Part shown: piece by piece, positions 7,089 through 14,053 of the stretch
Layout: the number at the start of each line of letters is the position of its first letter
Position numbering within the stretch: the first letter of the stretch is position 1
From: VGJJ01 sp964480705
GTDB lineage: Archaea; Iainarchaeota; Iainarchaeia; Iainarchaeales; VGJJ01
Direction: 5' to 3'
Length of the DNA stretch: 19,257 nucleotides
NCBI GenBank assembly: GCA_964480705.1
Contig: CAYZPC010000016.1
Location: 1 to 19,257, forward strand
Program-made: the position numbers and the translations under genes
The notes under the pieces: generated by a model
The model's database searches: none
Seen by the model: only the letters and a program-made list of their open reading frames with translations
Told to the model about the DNA's origin: nothing

Positions 7089-7826
7089 ATGGGTATCCGA
7101 CCAGCACACTGTTATCGAGGGCAAGACAAGCCTGCTTACACGCGAATCGCGGTCACGGTGCACGATAAGAACTTCATCGGAACCAACCCTCACTTACGCA
7201 CTCGACAATTCAACATGGGAAACCCCCTCAAAAAATACTCACACATTGTTGACTTATACTGCGACGTGCCCGGTGTGCAAGTTCGCGATAATGCTATTGA
7301 AGCCGCACGATTGAACGTGAACCGTGCCCTCATCACATCCTTAGGAAAAGAAAACTTCTTCATGCGCTTGCGAATTTATCCCTTTCACATTTTACGCGAA
7401 AACAAACTCGCTCAAGGAGCAGGAGCCGATCGTGTGTCATCTGGAATGAAACACGCATTTGGAAAACCCATTGGAAAAGCCGCACGCTTGCGACAAGGAA
7501 AAGTTATTTTGTCTGTTTTATGCGAAGAACCCAAAATTGAGGAAACGAAACGCTGCCTCATGCGCGCCATGTCGAAAATGGGATTCCCCTTGGGCGTGCG
7601 CGTACACCAAGATTTGGAAAGCATCGGAAAACTTCCCCGAAAAGTCCGCGAAGAAAAAGTGGAAGTCAAAGCCGAGGCCGCTGCGGATGGAACCGCTGCA
7701 CCCGCTGCCGAAGGAGCCGCCGCTGCACCCGCCAAAGGAGCAGCCCCTACCGCCAAGGCCGGAGCCAAAGACGCCAAGCCTGCCGCCACAGGAAAAGAGG
7801 CCGCGAAAGATGCCAAGAAAAAGTAA
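7089..7826 (+). CDS. rpl10e: 50S ribosomal protein L10e (uL16 family) with Ala/Lys-rich tail
   Basis: Large-subunit ribosomal protein L10e (uL16), which sits near the tRNA-binding centre of the 50S subunit. The start ATG gives MGIRPAHCYRGQDKPAYTR, close to the archaeal family N-terminus. Conserved blocks include IRIYPFH-like LRIYPFHILRENK, the GADRVSSGMKHAFGKPIGKAAR loop region and GKVILSV. The conserved fold ends near residue 178, matching the usual archaeal length of about 170-175. It is followed by about 65 residues made almost only of Ala, Lys, Pro, Gly, Glu and Asp, a low-complexity extension absent from typical L10e. An ATG at 7081 in another frame is not used. dph2 follows 62 nt downstream. 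Confidence 0.95.
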   Translation: MGIRPAHCYRGQDKPAYTRIAVTVHDKNFIGTNPHLRTRQFNMGNPLKKYSHIVDLYCDVPGVQVRDNAIEAARLNVNRALITSLGKENFFMRLRIYPFHILRENKLAQGAGADRVSSGMKHAFGKPIGKAARLRQGKVILSVLCEEPKIEETKRCLMRAMSKMGFPLGVRVHQDLESIGKLPRKVREEKVEVKAEAAADGTAAPAAEGAAAAPAKGAAPTAKAGAKDAKPAATGKEAAKDAKKK

Positions 7827-7888
7827 TTCTGGCCTTTCGTTTGCATCCACTCTCTTACCATTCCCCACCGTTCCCCGCGTGAGAAAAC

Positions 7889-8908
7889 ATGGATACACCC
7901 CCTTTGCAACTCGACGAATTGCTAGCTGAAGTACGTAAACGTAATCCTAAAACAGTTTTGATTCAACTGCCGGAAGGATTGAAAACAAACGTCGTTGAAA
8001 TTGAAAATGCATTCACGCGCGAAAATATTCCCGTGATTACGGTGTTAGATCCATCATTTGGAGCATGCGACATCGCGGATGCAAAAGCACAAGTGTTAGG
8101 ATGCGATTTAATTGTGCATTTTGGACATTCTAAAATGCTCCACACGCAAACGAATGTGATTTATTGGCCCGTGGAATTTCCCATTGAAAAAAATATGATT
8201 CCGGGCTGTGTGAAAACGCTCAACAAGGAAAAGTTTTTCTCAACAAATAAAAAAATTGGCGTGTATGTAACCATTCAATTCCACCGCCACTTGAACGAAA
8301 TCAAAAAAGAACTAGAATCAAATGGATTTGAAGTGTTTGTAGGAATGGGTGACTTAAAAGACGGACAAATATTAGGGTGCGATGTTTCTGCGCGAAGAGA
8401 TATTGAAGACAAAATTGACGCAAACGTGTATTTCGGCGATGGATATTTTCACGCACTCGCCATTGCATTCGCGAGCAAGAAACCCACGTATCAATACAAT
8501 CCCTTCACGCTCAGCTTGGAAAATTTAGAAAAATACAAAGAAAAATATTTGAGACAACGATTTGGACTTATTGCCGCAGCAAAGGATGCCAAAACATTTG
8601 CTGTTATTTTGTGCACCAAAAAAGGACAATTACGCAAAGCGCTAGCGATGCGCCTCAAGCAAGAATTAGAAGACGTAGGAAAAAAAGTTCACGTGGTGGC
8701 AATGGAACACATTACGCCGCAAGCATTAATGGGAGTGGACGTGGACGCGTACGTAAACACGGCGTGCTCGCGCATTGCCACGGACGATTTTGAATCGTAC
8801 AAAAAACCCATGCTGACGCCAATTGAAATCGAAATTCTTCTAGGAAAACGCACGCTCGAAAACTATGTTTTCGATGAAATACGGCACATTGGAAACAAAG
8901 TCATGTGA
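7889..8908 (+). CDS. dph2: Diphthamide synthase Dph2 (2-(3-amino-3-carboxypropyl)histidine synthase)
   Basis: Radical SAM-type [4Fe-4S] enzyme that moves the 3-amino-3-carboxypropyl group of SAM to a histidine of elongation factor 2, the first step of diphthamide synthesis. The 339-residue length matches archaeal Dph2 homodimer subunits. The three cluster cysteines are visible at Cys60 (SFGACDIAD), Cys164 (ILGCDVSARR) and Cys293 (NTACSRIATDD), spaced as in the Pyrococcus enzyme. Family blocks IQLPEGLK, YFGDGYFHALAIA and KPMLTPIEIEILLG are also present. No clear TATA box or Shine-Dalgarno site lies in the 62 nt before the ATG, so readthrough from rpl10e is likely. The 3' end overlaps the convergent gene at 8901 by 8 nt. 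Confidence 0.95.
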   Translation: MDTPPLQLDELLAEVRKRNPKTVLIQLPEGLKTNVVEIENAFTRENIPVITVLDPSFGACDIADAKAQVLGCDLIVHFGHSKMLHTQTNVIYWPVEFPIEKNMIPGCVKTLNKEKFFSTNKKIGVYVTIQFHRHLNEIKKELESNGFEVFVGMGDLKDGQILGCDVSARRDIEDKIDANVYFGDGYFHALAIAFASKKPTYQYNPFTLSLENLEKYKEKYLRQRFGLIAAAKDAKTFAVILCTKKGQLRKALAMRLKQELEDVGKKVHVVAMEHITPQALMGVDVDAYVNTACSRIATDDFESYKKPMLTPIEIEILLGKRTLENYVFDEIRHIGNKVM

Positions 8909-9650
8909 CTTTTTGCTTCAGTTTATCTAACCTTTTTCGATACGCTTGAGCAAACCGAATAAGTTTGAATAACGAACGACGAGCACGCAGTTTATCACGA
9001 GGCGAGAGCTCGTTATTATCATACTGAATAAAGGATATTTCATTGAGGGTTTTCAGCGTGCTTCGTATCACCGGGTTTCGAACCATCGCAACAAGAAGCG
9101 CAGTCCTTTCATGATGCGTGGGAAAGTGCGAAAACAAGCGCAATCCAATGTCTTCAACATCCTGCTCTCGAACAATGTCTCCGCGAAATTGATACCCACG
9201 AATAACGCTAAGCGGTTTTTCAAGAGAGCTAGTCTTAACATGAAATGGAAACTCATTCCCTGGACGCATTTGCTCATACAATTCGATATAGGCTTCAAAC
9301 AAATCGCCCAACATCCCTTCGTCATTTCGCCTAATTCCAATTCGCTTCAATAACCCGTGTTCGACCACGTGAGCAAAATCATGACCGTCTCCGCGATGGG
9401 TGGTTACACCAATCGTTCGACCGCGCCGAACACCCTTAATGCTCGTGAAAACGGGATCTACTCCGTCAGAAAAAAGTGTTTGTAACCGAAAAAAATCACC
9501 CGCTAATTCTTCACCGTGTTTTTTACTACGCAAAAATGAACTAAAGACTGCTTTCGATGGAGCTTGATATAGTTGAAATCGTCGTCGATTTCCTTCAAAT
9601 GGTTTTGCCGTTGGAAAAGGTTTCTTAACGGGTTTTCGAACACGGTTCAT
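8901..9650 (-). CDS. Unrecognised basic protein with a His-rich motif
   Basis: A 249-residue protein that I do not recognise. The N-terminus is strongly basic (about 10 Arg/Lys in the first 25 residues) and so is the C-terminus (RARRSLFKLIRFAQAYRKR), suggesting nucleic-acid contact. In between lies TTHRGDGHDFAHVVEHG (residues 83-99), with His85, His90, Asp91, His94 and His98, then an acidic helix GDLFEAYIELYEQ. Such a cluster could bind metal and loosely recalls HD-type hydrolases, but the order of residues does not fit a known motif well enough to name one. It begins 4 nt after the stop of the UMP-kinase-like gene at 9655, so the two are one transcript. AAGGG on the minus strand, 7 nt before the ATG, may be its ribosome site. 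The tail overlaps dph2 by 8 nt. Confidence 0.75.
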   Translation of the reverse strand: MNRVRKPVKKPFPTAKPFEGNRRRFQLYQAPSKAVFSSFLRSKKHGEELAGDFFRLQTLFSDGVDPVFTSIKGVRRGRTIGVTTHRGDGHDFAHVVEHGLLKRIGIRRNDEGMLGDLFEAYIELYEQMRPGNEFPFHVKTSSLEKPLSVIRGYQFRGDIVREQDVEDIGLRLFSHFPTHHERTALLVAMVRNPVIRSTLKTLNEISFIQYDNNELSPRDKLRARRSLFKLIRFAQAYRKRLDKLKQKVT

Positions 9651-9654
9651 GAAA

Positions 9655-10530
9655 CTACCCTTGATTCGGTTGACTCGTGACCCACGTTCCCTCGTTGGAT
9701 TCGCCCTTCAAAATACTATCCAACTTTGACACATGCTTGTCCGACAAAAGAAGAGCATCCACTTTGCTGCGCGCGAGCACCAACGCCGTGAGCGGGTCCA
9801 CAATGAATTGTTGATTGGATTTGAACGCTGCTTCACTAGCCATTTTTGAAAAACGGCCGTGATGCAGCGTGTTAGATGGAATGTCCATGTCGGAAAATAA
9901 CACCAGCTTGGCGCCGGCATTTTCGGCAAGCATGGCAGCGCGTGCCTCCATCGATAAAGAGTCCTTTGAACCCAGCATGACTGGAGTAGAATCGCTCTGC
10001 AGCATGGAAACGGTTTCATTAATCTCCTCACACACTTGGGGGTGGGCTTGCGAGAGGGTGCGCAACACCAGAGAGGCGTTTAATCCGGAAGAAGCACGCA
10101 TCGCTTGAGAAATTTCATTGGGATGCAAACTCAATTGGTGTGCTGCTCTTGAGGCGACGCGCACATCGGGAGATTCTCCCACCACTACCGCGATTTTGGT
10201 TCCACTTGAACGCAGCGAGTCAATGACGGGAGCGAGTCGGGACAACCATGCGAGTTGAAACGAGTTTCCGCGCAAAATAGTCGAACCGGGAATAGCAATC
10301 ACGAGTGAATTGGAAATTTCCTCACGTGCAACAGGGGGCAACGTGGAAGGAAAACTCGATAAATCGGCATCATCCGAGGATGATTTAGAATACATTCCCG
10401 CGTCCTCGGGGGAATCATTTTCAAGCGCACTCTCAGAAGAGGAAGATTGAATTGGCGGACTGTCCGTTTGAGCAGGGCTTTCGACGGGTTTTTTCTCGTC
10501 GGTTTCGCGAAATAAGTCGAACATATCCAT
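9655..10530 (-). CDS. Degenerate UMP-kinase-like (amino acid kinase fold) protein with Ser/Asp-rich N-terminus
   Basis: A 291-residue protein in two parts. Residues 1-75 are rich in Ser, Asp, Glu and Pro and look disordered. Residues 76-285 follow the order of archaeal UMP kinase (PyrH, amino acid kinase family). LVIAIPGSTIL takes the place of the GGS strand, IAVVVGESPDVRVASR that of VVVGGG, and VMLGSKDSLSMEARAAMLAENAGAKLV that of the GTHPGHTTDAVAA block. SDMDIPSN aligns with TNVDGVY, and IVDPLTALVLARSKVDALLLS with the C-terminal VxDPLAAxIIARS strand. The glycine-rich and TTDA residues expected for phosphate and UMP binding are mostly replaced, so catalysis is doubtful. The frame stays open upstream to about 10609 without an ATG, GTG or TTG; the ATG at 10530 (or 10524) is the best start. 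It leads a two-gene unit with the protein at 8901-9650. Confidence 0.75.
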   Translation of the reverse strand: MDMFDLFRETDEKKPVESPAQTDSPPIQSSSSESALENDSPEDAGMYSKSSSDDADLSSFPSTLPPVAREEISNSLVIAIPGSTILRGNSFQLAWLSRLAPVIDSLRSSGTKIAVVVGESPDVRVASRAAHQLSLHPNEISQAMRASSGLNASLVLRTLSQAHPQVCEEINETVSMLQSDSTPVMLGSKDSLSMEARAAMLAENAGAKLVLFSDMDIPSNTLHHGRFSKMASEAAFKSNQQFIVDPLTALVLARSKVDALLLSDKHVSKLDSILKGESNEGTWVTSQPNQG

Positions 10531-10590
10531 AGGCGCCCCGCCTACTCCAATGACAGCTGCTGCACCGCCGACTTTGATAGAATGACCATC

Positions 10591-10599
10591 TATAAAAAC
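10591..10599 (+). promoter_or_regulatory. TATA box of prf1
   Basis: TATAAAAAC lies 37-45 nt before the prf1 ATG, predicting a leader of about 16-18 nt. The same bases read TTTTTATA on the minus strand and might also serve the divergent gene at 10530. No Shine-Dalgarno site is seen before the prf1 ATG. Confidence 0.6.
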
Positions 10600-10635
10600 G
10601 TGCCGGACACCTCATAGATAGACGAGACCATTTCC

Positions 10636-11886
10636 ATGGCTAAAGAAACCCTCATTGAAGTCGATTCGGCCGAGCAAGCCCTTTTCAAAAAGAAGCTCAA
10701 GGAGCTATCGGGCTACAAGGGAAGAGGAACAGAGCTCATCTCCGTGTACATTCCATATGGAACCGACCGCGGCTCGGTGATGAACCAACTTGCGACAGAA
10801 ATGGGACAGAGTGGAAACATCAAATCTCCTCAAACACGGAAGAATGTTCAATCCGCGCTAAAAAAAATTTCTAATTACTTGAAACAAATCGACTTTGATT
10901 TACCCCCAACCGGATTAGTGGTGTTTGCGGGAAACATTTCCCCCATTGAAGGGCGGACAGACTTGCGAATGTTCCCCGTGAAGCCGCTCAAACCGCTGCG
11001 AACCAAATTGTATTGGTGCGACTCCTCATTCCATCTCGCGCCATTGGAAGAAATGATGGTCCCGACAGAAGTGTACGTGTTTATTGTCATGGACAAACGA
11101 GAAGCTACGATTGCATTGCTCGTGGGAAAACGGTACGATATCATTGGACATTTTACCTCAAACGTGGCGGGAAAGTTCCGCGCGGGAGGACAATCGGCGC
11201 AGCGATTTGAACACTTGCGAGAGGAAGCCGCGCGAGACTTTTACAAAAGCGTCTCCAATAAAATAAACGCAACATTAGAAGGAAAATGGGAAAAATTACG
11301 CGGAATTGTGGTTGGAGGACCGGGACAAACGAAGAAAGACTTCTTAGATGAAGGAGAATTAGACTACCGCTTGAAAGAAAAAATACTCGGGGTGGTTGAC
11401 TTATCGTATACGGATGAAAGTGGAATACGCGAAATTATTCAACGCTCGGATGATATTCTGCGCAACACCGAACTCATGCAGGAAAGACAAGTCATGGAGA
11501 AATTCATGGAGGCCGTTGTGAAAGATGGGCTGGCCACGTATGGACAAAAAGAAGTGGAAGCCGCACTGGAACGCGGACAAGTGGCATTGCTCATTCTTTC
11601 AGAAGGAATATTGTGGCGCGTGATTAAAGTAAAGTGTACAAACTGCGAACACGAAAAAACATTCACCATCAAAGACCCTAAACAAGAGTTTGATGACACC
11701 CAAATCAAATGCGAAAAATGCAGCTCTGCAGTGGAAGAAGTAGAGGAAGCGGATTATTTGGACCACTTGCTCGACACCGCCCATGCGATGGGAACCGAGA
11801 CCCGCGTGATTAGCATGGACTCGGATGAGGGAGCGCAATTCTACAACTCATTCGGCGGAATCGGCGCGATGCTGCGATACAAATAG
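10636..11886 (+). CDS. prf1: Peptide chain release factor aRF1
   Basis: Archaeal class-I release factor that recognises all three stop codons and triggers peptide release. The 416-residue length is normal. The N domain has the stop-codon motifs GNIKS (60-64) and YWCDSSF (126-132, the YxCxxxF motif). The M domain has the catalytic GGQ at 184-186 (FRAGGQSAQRF). The C domain carries a zinc-ribbon-like CxxC...CxxC set, Cys334/Cys337 and Cys359/Cys362, as in many archaeal aRF1 proteins. All functional motifs are intact, so standard stop decoding is expected. It is divergent from the UMP-kinase-like unit and is followed by truD after 58 nt. Confidence 0.97.
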   Translation: MAKETLIEVDSAEQALFKKKLKELSGYKGRGTELISVYIPYGTDRGSVMNQLATEMGQSGNIKSPQTRKNVQSALKKISNYLKQIDFDLPPTGLVVFAGNISPIEGRTDLRMFPVKPLKPLRTKLYWCDSSFHLAPLEEMMVPTEVYVFIVMDKREATIALLVGKRYDIIGHFTSNVAGKFRAGGQSAQRFEHLREEAARDFYKSVSNKINATLEGKWEKLRGIVVGGPGQTKKDFLDEGELDYRLKEKILGVVDLSYTDESGIREIIQRSDDILRNTELMQERQVMEKFMEAVVKDGLATYGQKEVEAALERGQVALLILSEGILWRVIKVKCTNCEHEKTFTIKDPKQEFDDTQIKCEKCSSAVEEVEEADYLDHLLDTAHAMGTETRVISMDSDEGAQFYNSFGGIGAMLRYK

Positions 11887-11914
11887 TGAAATATTCCGAG
11901 AGAAAAACCCAACC

Positions 11915-11924
11915 TACTAAAAAC
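11915..11924 (+). promoter_or_regulatory. Weak TATA-like element before truD
   Basis: TACTAAAAAC is centred about 26 nt before the truD ATG, the spacing expected for a leaderless mRNA. The match to the TATA consensus is poor, so cotranscription with prf1 is also possible. Confidence 0.3.
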
Positions 11925-11944
11925 AACTCATTCGCTAATCTAGT

Positions 11945-13189
11945 ATGAACCTCCCTTACCTCACCAAAACAAGCCCATTAGGCGGGGAGCTCAAGCGAAG
12001 AATTGAAGACTTTGTCGTGGAAGAAATTCTCGAAGATGGCACCGTGTGCGAAATCGAGCAACTCAACCAAACTCCATTGAACAAAATTGCGTTGGATATT
12101 CCAACGAATCCTAATCCAATTAAATTTGACCAATTGCATGTGCGAATGGAACACTTCAACATTGAAACCACATTCGCTATTCGCACCCTTTCCCGCGGAA
12201 CCGGGGGAAGCGTAAAAAGAATAGGTTACGCAGGATTGAAAGACAAGCGCGCGCTCACGTGCCAACGCATCTCCCTCTGGAGACCAGACGTAAACAAGCT
12301 AAGCAAATTTTTTGTGAAAGGACTCGCATTGCATCATGCGACGTGGTCGGACACGCGGATTGATTTAGGAATGCTTCGCGGAAACAAATTTACGATTACG
12401 ATTCGAAACATTGAGGGAAATGAAGACGATATTTCCAAAAAAATAACCGATTTCACACACGACTTGATGAATGGTGTTCCAAATTATTTTGGAGAACAAC
12501 GCTTCGGGGGATATCGCGAGATCACTCATGTGGTGGGAAAATTACTCTTGCAAAATCGCACGGAAGAAGCAATAATGGAATATTTATGCAAAGAAAGTGA
12601 AGGAGAACAAGAGGATTTACGCGCGGCGAGACGAAAACTTCGCGAAACACGAGACTTTGCAGCGGCATTAAAGGAATACCCGGACTCGGCACACTTTGAA
12701 ATCGCCATGCTAAACCATTTAGTGAATTTACCCAAGGATTTTGCAGGAGCATTCCAACGATTGCCCGCACAAACACGCTACTTATTCACGCACGCATACC
12801 AGAGTCACGTGTTCAACCTCATCGTAGCCGAACGCGTGAAGCGCGGACTATTTTACCCCATTGAAGGAGATGTGTTGGAAAATGGAGTTCCCACGGCGGT
12901 GCTGCCGGGAATTCGTTCCACTTTTTCCAAAGGAATTCCAGGAGAAATTGAGCAGGATGTGTTGAACAAAGAAAAAATTACTCCACAATTTTTTGCCAAC
13001 CCCAACATGAATGAATTAGCCAGCTGGGGAGCACGAAAACCTATCTTGCTGCGCGTGCATGACTTCAAATTGGTTCACGTGAGAGAAGACGAATTCAATC
13101 CTGGAAAAAAAGCCGCGCGCGTAGCATTCTGGTTGGACAAAGGAAACTATGCAACCGTTGCATTGCGCGAATTGCTGAAGAATGAATAA
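11945..13189 (+). CDS. truD: tRNA pseudouridine(13) synthase TruD
   Basis: Pseudouridine synthase that modifies uridine 13 of tRNA (and, in archaea, sometimes other sites). The protein has 414 residues. The N-terminal block GGELKRRIEDFVVEEI is typical of the family. The catalytic aspartate is Asp100 in RIGYAGLKDKRALT. NYFGEQRFGGY (180-190) marks the second active-site strand. The TRUD insertion domain lies between about residues 200 and 330. The end, KAARVAFWLDKGNYATVALREL, fits the family C-terminus. Archaeal TruD is longer than bacterial TruD, as here. It is convergent with the gene at 13234, separated by a 44-nt AT-rich spacer. Confidence 0.95.
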   Translation: MNLPYLTKTSPLGGELKRRIEDFVVEEILEDGTVCEIEQLNQTPLNKIALDIPTNPNPIKFDQLHVRMEHFNIETTFAIRTLSRGTGGSVKRIGYAGLKDKRALTCQRISLWRPDVNKLSKFFVKGLALHHATWSDTRIDLGMLRGNKFTITIRNIEGNEDDISKKITDFTHDLMNGVPNYFGEQRFGGYREITHVVGKLLLQNRTEEAIMEYLCKESEGEQEDLRAARRKLRETRDFAAALKEYPDSAHFEIAMLNHLVNLPKDFAGAFQRLPAQTRYLFTHAYQSHVFNLIVAERVKRGLFYPIEGDVLENGVPTAVLPGIRSTFSKGIPGEIEQDVLNKEKITPQFFANPNMNELASWGARKPILLRVHDFKLVHVREDEFNPGKKAARVAFWLDKGNYATVALRELLKNE

Positions 13190-13243
13190 AATTCAAACAA
13201 AATAAAATTACAATTAAACAAATTTTTGAACAATCAGTTGTTC
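13190..13243. terminator. AT-rich convergent end with a short hairpin
   Basis: The spacer between truD and the convergent gene is very A-rich. GAACAA (13228-13233) and TTGTTC (13238-13243) form a 6-bp stem over the stop codon of the minus-strand gene. T and A runs flank it on both sides, so it may act as a weak two-way terminator. Confidence 0.3.
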
Positions 13244-13884
13244 ACTTGCAACACGGTGCTGTTGGCCGACTTAATTAATTCCGATGCGTCGGAAAACATT
13301 CCGCGCAAAAACAAAAAATTTACTGCCGAAACATCTGAATCTTTCACCGGCTTGAGCGTGACGCGCGAAGAAGACATCTCCACCACAGGGCGCGACAATG
13401 ACGAATTTGGAAATTCGAGTTCTAAAATAACCGAATTTTGAGTAGACAGAATGGAATCGCATTCTGCTACAGAAATGGTTTGACTATCTTCCGCCGTACC
13501 ATAATCGGTTTGGCAGGAAAGCAATTTGGCAGAAGGAGAACCATTTTCATAGACGCGAATCACGGTAAACGTAGCCTTCTGGTGGCCCCCTAAAACAATC
13601 TGATCCTGAATCAGCATATTGGCTGCCGCCGTATTCAAGGGAGAATTGCCCGAAACCATCCGCGGAGAAAGGATGAAACTCTGCTTAGCAGCCAAAATAG
13701 TCAATAATTCAGAGGGGGGTGCTTCATTAGACGCGAAGAGAATGCCTTCCTGGCTGTCAGTATACGTGTACCCTTGCGAAAAAAGACCATTAATGATCCC
13801 TTGCGGCGTGACGCCGAAGAGGAAAGCAATTACAGCTAATCCGAAAAGAGCGACGAAAATGGAGTATAATCGAGCGTTGCGCAT
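13234..13884 (-). CDS. Membrane-anchored surface protein of unknown function
   Basis: A 216-residue protein that I do not recognise. It starts with a short basic stretch (MRNARLYS) and one hydrophobic segment (about residues 8-25, IFVALFGLAVIAFLFGV), so it is probably anchored with the rest outside the membrane. The remainder is Ser/Thr/Asn-rich, with two cysteines (LLSCQTDYG and VAECDSIL) that could form a disulfide. The frame is open to a TTG at 13893, but the ATG at 13884 is preferred because a minus-strand TATA box (13911-13918) lies 30 nt upstream of it. The gene follows the S-layer gene on the same strand, beyond a terminator and two copies of a 26-nt repeat, which suggests an envelope role. 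Confidence 0.7.
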   Translation of the reverse strand: MRNARLYSIFVALFGLAVIAFLFGVTPQGIINGLFSQGYTYTDSQEGILFASNEAPPSELLTILAAKQSFILSPRMVSGNSPLNTAAANMLIQDQIVLGGHQKATFTVIRVYENGSPSAKLLSCQTDYGTAEDSQTISVAECDSILSTQNSVILELEFPNSSLSRPVVEMSSSRVTLKPVKDSDVSAVNFLFLRGMFSDASELIKSANSTVLQVNN

Positions 13885-13910
13885 ATATACCAAAATAGGG
13901 GAAAAAGGGC

Positions 13911-13918
13911 TTTAAAAC
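13911..13918 (-). promoter_or_regulatory. TATA box of the 13884 gene, overlapped by repeat copy 1
   Basis: Minus-strand GTTTTAAA is centred about 30 nt before the ATG at 13884. The 26-nt repeat copy at 13914-13939 overlaps it, so a protein binding the repeat could control this promoter. Confidence 0.5.
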
Positions 13919-13985
13919 AACCTTTTTGCTAAGCGCAAAAAGCTTGACCAAAATATGCAAAAACAACCTTTTTGCTAAGCGCAAA
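13914..13985. repeat. Two perfect 26-nt direct repeats, 46-nt period
   Basis: Copies at 13914-13939 and 13960-13985 are identical over 26 nt (starting AAAACAACCTTTTTGC). In copy 1 the flanking bases extend an internal inverted repeat to 8 bp (13922-13929 against 13935-13942, loop TAAGC). In copy 2 only 5 bp pair. The repeats lie between the S-layer terminator and the promoter of the next gene. Confidence 0.85.
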
Positions 13986-13991
13986 CCAAGG

Positions 13992-14038
13992 AAAAAAATG
14001 AGAGAAAAATAGTAGAGAGAGGGGCGAACCCCTCTCTC
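13992..14038 (-). terminator. Hairpin plus U-tract terminator of the S-layer gene
   Basis: A perfect 10-bp stem (14015-14024 with 14029-14038) with a four-base loop, TTCG on the minus strand, begins 15 nt after the S-layer stop codon. On the minus strand it is followed by TTTTT and then TTTTTTT within 25 nt. This is the strongest terminator in the window, as expected for an abundant transcript. Confidence 0.8.
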
Positions 14039-14053
14039 CATTGATTACTATAT

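Noticed and set aside
7412..7909. Minus-strand Ala/Gly-rich frames opposite the L10e tail
   Set aside because: The GC-rich Ala/Lys codons of the L10e tail create stop-free frames on the other strand. No promoter or family supports them.
10531..10609. Upstream in-frame extension of the UMP-kinase-like gene
   Set aside because: The translation looks protein-like (IKVGGAAAVIGVGG), but it contains no ATG, GTG or TTG start and overlaps the prf1 promoter. An ATT or ATA start would be needed.
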